Assembly (NCBI GenBank): GCA_018816345.1 | Contig: JAHIWG010000013.1 | Location: 1 to 35,251 of the forward strand | DNA from: Spirochaetota bacterium | Lineage (GTDB): Bacteria > Spirochaetota > Spirochaetia > Treponematales > UBA12059 | Length of the DNA: 35,251 nucleotides | Reading direction: 5' to 3' | Shown here: piece by piece, positions 30,185 to 35,251 of the stretch | Layout: each line of letters opens with the position of its first letter | Position numbering within the stretch: position 1 is the stretch's first letter | The notes under the pieces: model-generated | The model's input: only the letters and a program-made list of their open reading frames with translations | Told to the model about the DNA's origin: nothing | The model's database searches: none | Made by a program: the position numbers and the translations under genes

Positions 30185-31587
30185 CACTCTAGTATCGGCA
30201 CGATGAGCGATAGACCTTCGCGTAAGACGCCCGAGAGGCTCATGCCGTTCTCCTCCGCCAGGACTTCGGGCTGTACGCCGTACCTGAGAGAGATGCTCCA
30301 CAGGGTGTCGCCCTTTACGACGATATAGCGGCCGGTGAACGACAGGCTCTCGCCGGCGCCACGATCCGCCACGTAGGGCTTCTTGTCCTTGAAGGCGGGG
30401 ATGACTATCTTCTGCCCTATCCGTATGAGGCTCGGGTTAAGGCCGGGATTCATCTTCTGGATCATCGGCACGGAGACCTCGTAATGCTTGGCGAGGGCCG
30501 AGACCGTATCGCCGGAGCGCACCGAGTGCATGTAGACGTTCATGAGCGTCTCGCGCGAGGCGATAACCGCCCTGACGCTCTCCTCGTAGGCCCGGGGTAC
30601 CTTGATAGAGTACCGGCCCTCCGGGGGCGAGACGCCGTAGCGCAGTTCCGGGTTGCCGGCCTTGATGACGTCGAGAGGCACCCCGGAGGCCGAGGCGAGC
30701 ATCGCTATATCGACGGACCTGTCCAGGGGCACGCGGGCCCAGTCGACCGACGGCGTCCACGATACGGCGAGCCCGTTGCGCCCCGCGTGCATGGCCGTGG
30801 ATACGACGGCTAGGAACTTAGGCAGGTACGAGGCGGTTTCCTTGGGTAGCGCGCCCCTCTCCCTGAGAAGCCAGTAGTCGCGGGCCCCGCCGGCCTTGAT
30901 GGCCCTATCCATGGCCCCGGCGCCGCAATTATACGCGGCTATGGCGAGCTCCCAGTCGCCGAAGCGCTCGTAATTGTACCTGAGCTTCCGGAGCGCGCCG
31001 TCTGTCGATTTCATGAAGTCGCGCCGCTCGTCTATCCAGTCGTCCATCCTCATGTCGTAGCCGCCGACGCTGTTCTTCATGAATTGCCATAGCCCCGAGG
31101 CCCCGGAGCGGCTCACGGCCTTGGCCGAGTATTCCGATTCGATGAACGGCAGGAAGAATAGCTCCTCGGGGACGCCGTAGTACCGGATCCTCTCCATGAC
31201 GTACGAAGCGTAGGGCCTGGAGCGCTCGTAGACCGCCTCCAGCCATTTCCTGCCGCCAGGCGTGCCGTACGAGGCGCGGAAGCGCTCGAACTGGGGCTCG
31301 CCGAAAGGTAGGCGGAGCGAGTAGCGCTCCGGCCCGGCATGGTGGCTATAGGATGGTGAGGCTGTCATGACCGAGCGCGAGGGCCTGGGATCCAGGCTCG
31401 GAGGGGCGGAGGGCCTCTCGGCGGGGACGTCCACCATGGCGGCCGGGGCCTCGACGAGCGCCGAGGCCCCGGCCGCCTGGGTTCCCGAGGCGGAAGCCGG
31501 CGCGGTAGCCGCCGCGACGAACGCCGCGACGAGCGCCGACAGCGCGAGGGCCTTCAATCCGGCGGTACCGGCGCGGGGTATCGTCAT
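30184..31587 (-). CDS. MltD-like membrane-bound lytic transglycosylase with two LysM repeats
   Basis: 467 residues from ATG 31587, with a signal segment (about 10-34). The goose-lysozyme-like SLT domain (about 115-260) has catalytic E150 in LPFIESEYS, then AVSRSGASGLWQFM and the motif AIAAYNCGAG near 215-224, all typical of MltD/Slt family 1. Two C-terminal LysM repeats follow (about 370-415, HSVRSGDTVSALAKHY; and about 419-465, YIVVKGDTLWSISLRYG). It cleaves peptidoglycan glycan strands and leaves anhydromuramyl ends. The ATG overlaps the upstream stop as ATGA, which fixes the start and shows operon structure with both neighbours. Confidence 0.93.
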   Translation of the reverse strand: MTIPRAGTAGLKALALSALVAAFVAAATAPASASGTQAAGASALVEAPAAMVDVPAERPSAPPSLDPRPSRSVMTASPSYSHHAGPERYSLRLPFGEPQFERFRASYGTPGGRKWLEAVYERSRPYASYVMERIRYYGVPEELFFLPFIESEYSAKAVSRSGASGLWQFMKNSVGGYDMRMDDWIDERRDFMKSTDGALRKLRYNYERFGDWELAIAAYNCGAGAMDRAIKAGGARDYWLLRERGALPKETASYLPKFLAVVSTAMHAGRNGLAVSWTPSVDWARVPLDRSVDIAMLASASGVPLDVIKAGNPELRYGVSPPEGRYSIKVPRAYEESVRAVIASRETLMNVYMHSVRSGDTVSALAKHYEVSVPMIQKMNPGLNPSLIRIGQKIVIPAFKDKKPYVADRGAGESLSFTGRYIVVKGDTLWSISLRYGVQPEVLAEENGMSLSGVLREGLSLIVPILE

Positions 31588-32630
31588 TGCATCTTCTCGC
31601 CGAAATAGATGCCGGCCCATTCCCATCGGCCGTGCACCTCGGGGTCGGCCGGGAAATTGACCTTGCGGAAATAGAGGTACCAGACCGAGATCCTCTCGGT
31701 CCAGCCCCAGGTGCGCAGGAAGGCCTCCCGGGAGTTGGAGCTGGGATCGAGCGTCTCCGCCCTTTGAAGCCTGGTGCCCGACGTGAAGGCTCCGAAGTCG
31801 AATATCACCTGGCTGTTGCCGTCGGTCTTGTCCTGGTACCAATCCATCGCGAAGAAGCCTACCTTGGCCCGGATGCGCGACAGCGCGCGGGCGTTGCCGG
31901 CGGCCATGGCCGAGGAAACCGCGCGTATGAGCTCGTCGAGGGTCTCGTAGGTCCAGTCCTTGCGGATCGTGGCGAGGTCGATGAACTGCTGGGCGTACTG
32001 GATCGCGTCCGGATGGCCGGGCACCTCGGCGACGAACGCCGGGAGGAAGCGCCTGTACGCGTCGAGCGTCGCGTCCCAGTCGCCCATCGATTCGTAGTCG
32101 TTGCCGAGGAGGAAGAGCTCGTTTCCCATATTAACCTTATCGGGGAAACGGGTGATGAGCTCGCGCCTGAATTCTATCCGCTTCGCCGGGTCGTGCGAGA
32201 GGCTTATGAGCCGCCGCAGGCAGGCCAGGTGGATGGACTCGCCGTTGACCGTCAGGTCGGAGTAGTTCTTGAGGATGCGGTCGTAATAGAGTGCGGCGAC
32301 CTCGTCGGCGTCCTGCCTCGAGTACGCCCAGGCTATGGTCAAGAGGTGCCTGGCGTTATAAGGCCCTTCCGGGTCGGCGGCGACGACCTCGGATAGGAAG
32401 TCGACGAGCCTGGCGTAGTCTTCCGCGTCCGATATCGAGGAGGATATCTTCTGGATGACCGCGTAGCGCTCGTCGGCGTCTAGCCTTCCTGAATCGAGCA
32501 GCTCGAAGAGGTCCTGGAGCTGCCGCGCGTCGGTGCCGGGCGTCCGTATGAAGTAATCCCTCGGCGACGAGCAGCTCGCGGCCGACGAACAGAGGAGGAT
32601 AGCCAGCGCTACCGTCTCGAAGCGTATCAT
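31584..32630 (-). CDS. Lipoprotein with TPR-like helical repeats, first gene of the envelope operon
   Basis: 348 residues with a lipoprotein signal ending at C20 (SSAASC). The mature part is helical with TPR-like pairs, for example HLLTIAWAYSRQDADEVAALYYDRIL and GNELFLLGNDYESMGDWDATLDAYRRFL. The tail is aromatic and probably forms a separate small domain (TRLQRAETLDPS to WEWAGIYFG). No family name is assigned. Its stop overlaps the start of the transglycosylase gene (ATGA), so it may recruit or regulate that enzyme, which is inference. TATAGT lies five bases before ATG 32630, with no ribosome-binding site. Confidence 0.82.
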   Translation of the reverse strand: MIRFETVALAILLCSSAASCSSPRDYFIRTPGTDARQLQDLFELLDSGRLDADERYAVIQKISSSISDAEDYARLVDFLSEVVAADPEGPYNARHLLTIAWAYSRQDADEVAALYYDRILKNYSDLTVNGESIHLACLRRLISLSHDPAKRIEFRRELITRFPDKVNMGNELFLLGNDYESMGDWDATLDAYRRFLPAFVAEVPGHPDAIQYAQQFIDLATIRKDWTYETLDELIRAVSSAMAAGNARALSRIRAKVGFFAMDWYQDKTDGNSQVIFDFGAFTSGTRLQRAETLDPSSNSREAFLRTWGWTERISVWYLYFRKVNFPADPEVHGRWEWAGIYFGEKMQ

Positions 32631-32641
32631 GCCGGACTATA
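32631..32641 (-). promoter_or_regulatory. Leaderless-type promoter: TATAGT five bases before ATG
   Basis: On the minus strand TATAGT (32641-32636) is followed by CCGGC and ATG at 32630. It is divergent from the ordinary promoter at 32659-32688. Confidence 0.4.
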
Positions 32642-32658
32642 CCACGCGCGCTTTACCG

Positions 32659-32688
32659 TTGGCAAGGAATCCGGTTTATAGGTACAAT
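32659..32688 (+). promoter_or_regulatory. Promoter of the membrane protein gene at 32711
   Basis: TTGGCA (32659-32664) and TACAAT (32683-32688) are 18 bases apart. AAGGAG at 32695-32700 lies ten bases before ATG 32711. Confidence 0.5.
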
Positions 32689-32710
32689 ATAGGTAAGGAG
32701 CACCCATCAC

Positions 32711-33298
32711 ATGAACCAGCGAAAGCTCTACGCGTACCACTTCCTCTTCGCGCTGGCCATAGTATCGGTCGCGCTCGGATCCGGGCTCCTCGTCATGACG
32801 ACCGAGCGCATGACCGGTTTCCGGGTAGTATGGCCGCTTATCATCCTCGTCGCGGGAGCTCTCTTCTCCTACTTCGCCATCATCGCCCGGTGGCGCGCCA
32901 AGCTCGTCTTCCTGGGGCTCCTGCTGACGTGCTCCGCCCTCATACGGTTCGTCGCCACGGTGCTCGGCCTCTCCGCGGCCATCTACTGGCCGTTATACGC
33001 AGTGGCGGCCGGCGCCTGCCTGCTCCCGGCTAGCTTCCTACGGTACGGCAAGACGAAGCCCTCCTCGGTCGTCCTGTCGGCGTCCTTCGCGATGCTCGGC
33101 GTCTTCTTCTCGATATTCTCGTTCGGGTTCAGCTCCATGAGCTTCAAGACCTTCCTCGCGCGCTGGTGGCCCGCCTTGTTCATCGCCTCGGGCCTCGTCC
33201 TGCTCCTGACCTGGATGGTCCAGCGCCTCGTCCTCAAGAGCTCCGCCGACCCGAGGGACGAGGGGAAAGAGCCGGGATCGGACGGAGGAGAAGCATGA
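32711..33298 (+). CDS. Small polytopic membrane protein (LiaF transmembrane-domain-like)
   Basis: 195 residues with about five or six transmembrane segments in pairs (LFALAIVSVALGSGLLVM; WPLIILVAGALFSYFAII; LVFLGLLLTCSALI; IYWPLYAVAAGACLL; FAMLGVFFSIFSFGF; WWPALFIASGLVLLLTW) and a charged C-terminal tail. The 'WPLIIL-AGAL' and 'WWPALFIASGLVLL' pattern resembles the repeated two-helix unit of the LiaF/DUF5668 membrane family. No catalytic residues are seen. The AAGGAG site fixes the start. It overlaps the next gene by four bases (ATGA), so both are made together. Confidence 0.8.
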   Translation: MNQRKLYAYHFLFALAIVSVALGSGLLVMTTERMTGFRVVWPLIILVAGALFSYFAIIARWRAKLVFLGLLLTCSALIRFVATVLGLSAAIYWPLYAVAAGACLLPASFLRYGKTKPSSVVLSASFAMLGVFFSIFSFGFSSMSFKTFLARWWPALFIASGLVLLLTWMVQRLVLKSSADPRDEGKEPGSDGGEA

Positions 33299-34980
33299 CG
33301 TTCCGAGCCGCGGCCCTCTGCGCGGCGGCGCTTTCCTTGGCATCGTGCGTCGGGGGGCCGCCGCCCATCAGCGGAACCTCCTTGTCCTCCGGGGGTGAAA
33401 TGGGGGCGGCGCAGCGCGAGCGTAGCGACATAGAGTCGTGGATCGCCCTCGGAAGCCCTTCCTCGCTGGAGAAGGCGGTACAAGCCGCGGACGACTCGAC
33501 GAGCATGTCGTCGGCCGACGCCAAGGCCTATTCGTGGATCGCGTACGAGATGGCCAGGCTCGTCTATCCCGAGCTGGCGGGGAGCCTTCCCCCGAGCGCA
33601 ATCACGCCCCCGGAGTCGCCCCTCGTCCGATCCTTCATAGACGCTCGCAACGGCAAGCCCAGCGTTCCCGGGCCCGACGCCGGGCCCCTGCTCGAGCTGT
33701 TCCCGGCTCTATCGATCTTTAGGCTTAAGACCGCCGCCGCCGCCGGCGCGACTCTCTCGTCGGTCGAGCGCTTCTACCGCTTCGGCATCCCGTCAGCCGC
33801 GGCCGACGTGGCCCGGGGCATCGCCCTGGAGCGATCCGGCGACTCTCTCGGCGCCCTGAGCGCCTATACGAGGGCGGAGACGGTAGCCGCGGACTGCTAT
33901 CCGGCGACGCTCGGCAAGGCCAGGATGCTCGTCGAGCTGAAGCGGGGAGAGGAAGCGCTCGCCGCCATCGCCGGCCTGACGTCGCCCATCGCCGATAGCG
34001 CCGCGAGCCGCCGCATCAAGGCCCAGGCCCTCTATACCGCCGGCCGCTGGGCCGAGGCCTCCCCGTTGATCACGGCCGTCCTGCTCGACGACCCCCTCGA
34101 TTCCCGGTTCGCGCTGATGCGCGCTCATCTCCTGGTGGAGCGGGGCGAATACAAGCAGGCCGGGCCTCTTCTCGACGCCTATTCCAGCATCAACCCGAGC
34201 GATAGGCTGTATATCCTGCTACGCGCCCGCACAGCCATGGAGAGCGCCAAGGACCGTAGCGCCGCCATCGCCGCCCTACGGCGCGGCCTGGAGCGCTATC
34301 CCGACGACGTGGAGATGATACTCTACGCCGCGGAGGTGTTCTGGGGCGGCGATCCAGGGGAGAAGGCGGAGGCCATCGCCTTCGCGAAGAAAGCCATCGG
34401 CCTGGGCTCCCGTTCGACCCGCCCGCTCAAGATACTGCTGGCCGCGGACCTAGCCTCGGGCGACTACGTATCGGCGGCCGCCCGGGCCGACGCGATCCTG
34501 GCTACCGGAGAGGACTATACCGACACGGAGACGCTCTACAGGGCTTACAGGGGCGCCGGCCGCCTCGTCGACGCGTCCCGGCTCGCCCAGGCCTGGCGCG
34601 CGAGGGATCCGTCCTCCGAGCCGGCCGCGATAGCCTGGGCGACGTCCCTCGTCGAGCGCGGCGAGAAGGCCGCGGCGGCCGAGCTAATAGCGAAGCTCCT
34701 CTCCGGCAAGGGCAGCCCCGCGTTCAGGTCGACGATGTACTGGCTCCAATCCCGGATACAGACAGGGGACGACGCGATACTCTCGTCCCTGCGCTCCGCC
34801 CTCGTCGAGAACGGCATGAACATAGAGGCTCTCGCCGCGATGTCGGATATATACGTCCGCAAGGCCGACTACCAGCGCGCCCGGTTCTACCTCAAGCAGG
34901 CCATAGCCATAGCCCCCGAGCGCTCGGACATAATAGAGCGCCGTAACGTGCTAGCCCAGCTCGGCGTGGCCATACCCTGA
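33295..34980 (+). CDS. Lipoprotein with many TPR repeats
   Basis: 561 residues from ATG 33295, with a lipoprotein signal ending at C18 (SLASC). A Gly/Ser/Pro-rich stretch (about 19-35) leads to a long series of TPR-like repeats (AADVARGIALERSGDSLGALSAY; AQALYTAGRWAEASPLI; RAHLLVERGEYKQAGPLL; and at the end MSDIYVRKADYQRARFYLKQAI). Probably an outer-membrane-tethered periplasmic scaffold that binds partner proteins. The partner is unknown. GGAG lies seven bases upstream, and the start overlaps the previous stop as ATGA. The end overlaps the next frame as CTGA. Confidence 0.85.
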   Translation: MTFRAAALCAAALSLASCVGGPPPISGTSLSSGGEMGAAQRERSDIESWIALGSPSSLEKAVQAADDSTSMSSADAKAYSWIAYEMARLVYPELAGSLPPSAITPPESPLVRSFIDARNGKPSVPGPDAGPLLELFPALSIFRLKTAAAAGATLSSVERFYRFGIPSAAADVARGIALERSGDSLGALSAYTRAETVAADCYPATLGKARMLVELKRGEEALAAIAGLTSPIADSAASRRIKAQALYTAGRWAEASPLITAVLLDDPLDSRFALMRAHLLVERGEYKQAGPLLDAYSSINPSDRLYILLRARTAMESAKDRSAAIAALRRGLERYPDDVEMILYAAEVFWGGDPGEKAEAIAFAKKAIGLGSRSTRPLKILLAADLASGDYVSAAARADAILATGEDYTDTETLYRAYRGAGRLVDASRLAQAWRARDPSSEPAAIAWATSLVERGEKAAAAELIAKLLSGKGSPAFRSTMYWLQSRIQTGDDAILSSLRSALVENGMNIEALAAMSDIYVRKADYQRARFYLKQAIAIAPERSDIIERRNVLAQLGVAIP

Positions 34981-35251
34981 GCCCGGCCGCCGGCGCCCGC
35001 GAGGAGCTCCTGCCGCGGCTAGAGCGCCTATACGAGCTCTATAACCATCCTCGCTGGATAGACCCCGATCCCCTGTCGGTAGTCAGGCGCTACGATGACC
35101 CCCGCGACATGGAGGTGGCGGGCGTCTTCGCGGCGGCCTTGGCCCTCGGAACCGCACCGGCCATAGTCCGATCCGTCGAGGCTCTCCTCGCACCTCTCGG
35201 CTCGCGGCCGGCGGGCGCGCTCGCCTCCATGGACGACGGCGCCATCGCCGA
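34977..35251 (+). CDS. TIGR02757-family protein (partial at window edge), apparently starting at CTG
   Basis: The frame is open from CTG at 34977 to the window end. Its sequence LYELYNHPRWIDPDPLSVV, then RRYDDPRDMEVAGVFAAALAL, matches the conserved start of the TIGR02757 (DUF2400) family, whose function is unknown. In this frame the preceding stop is TAA at 34944, and no ATG, GTG or TTG lies between it and the conserved block; the first ATG comes only in the middle of it (about 35110). CTG overlaps the previous gene's TGA (CTGA), in the same way that ATGA overlaps link other genes here, so a CTG start by translational coupling is the best reading. A sequence error is the alternative. Confidence 0.7.
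   Translation, partial: MSPAAGAREELLPRLERLYELYNHPRWIDPDPLSVVRRYDDPRDMEVAGVFAAALALGTAPAIVRSVEALLAPLGSRPAGALASMDDGAIA

Noticed and set aside
1-35251. CRISPR arrays, insertion sequences, prophage or toxin-antitoxin modules
   Set aside because: I saw no spaced repeats of CRISPR form, no transposase or integrase motifs, and no paired small toxin/antitoxin genes.

Overview
The window (about two-thirds G+C by eye) looks like chromosome of a free-living or commensal, motile, high-G+C member of the Spirochaetota. The main evidence is the gene order cheA, a cheW fused to a CheR-like domain, cheX, cheY, which is the spirochaete arrangement. Supporting evidence is the set of UPF0164/FadL-like outer-membrane barrels, many relaxed-lipobox lipoproteins, a PilZ protein and a bactofilin. 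No phage, transposase, CRISPR array or plasmid function was seen. The species cannot be named from the sequence alone.

Layout. 1-2614 (minus): a membrane-anchored protein carrying only the substrate-binding part of Hsp70 (cut by the window edge), a SAM methyltransferase overlapping a small unknown gene, and a CPBP-type membrane protease. 2650-9891 (plus): PilZ protein, exported HEAT-like protein, ComEC-type membrane protein that runs far into ksgA, ksgA, bactofilin, TPR protein and the tRNA methylthiotransferase mtaB. 10013-13969 (plus): two successive lipoprotein + outer-membrane-barrel cassettes that look like an old tandem duplication. tRNA-Lys(UUU) follows, then two exported barrel-like proteins on the minus strand (14296-16420). 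16583-21319 (plus): chemotaxis operon cheA, cheW-cheR-like, cheX, cheY, followed by tRNA-Val(GAC) and a terminator. 21545-24732 (minus): alkaline phosphatase and a cobalamin-type radical SAM protein. A YjbQ-family protein (plus) is divergent from the latter. 25241-26395 (minus) is a TPR/barrel gene whose 5' end and signal peptide are missing next to tRNA-Phe(GAA). 26873-29098 (plus): galE and an M20 peptidase, closed by a large hairpin. 29264-32630 (minus): three-gene cell-envelope operon (TPR lipoprotein, MltD-like transglycosylase with LysM, exported unknown). 32711-35251 (plus): membrane protein, TPR lipoprotein and the start of a TIGR02757-family gene that seems to begin at CTG.

Expression signals. 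Start sites fall into two classes. One class has ordinary AGGAGG-like ribosome-binding sites (for example 10013, 10824, 12042, 26873, 27866, 32711). The other has no ribosome-binding site but a TANNNT box, most often TATACT, exactly six bases before ATG (1901, 2614, 22636, 24732, 24778; near-matches at 7499 and 32630). That geometry predicts leaderless mRNAs. The three tRNA genes instead have good -35/-10 promoters. Most of the window is ordinary housekeeping and envelope content; the most unusual items are the Hsp70 fragment protein, the duplicated cassettes, the CheW-CheR-like fusion, the leaderless-promoter signature and the truncated gene beside tRNA-Phe.
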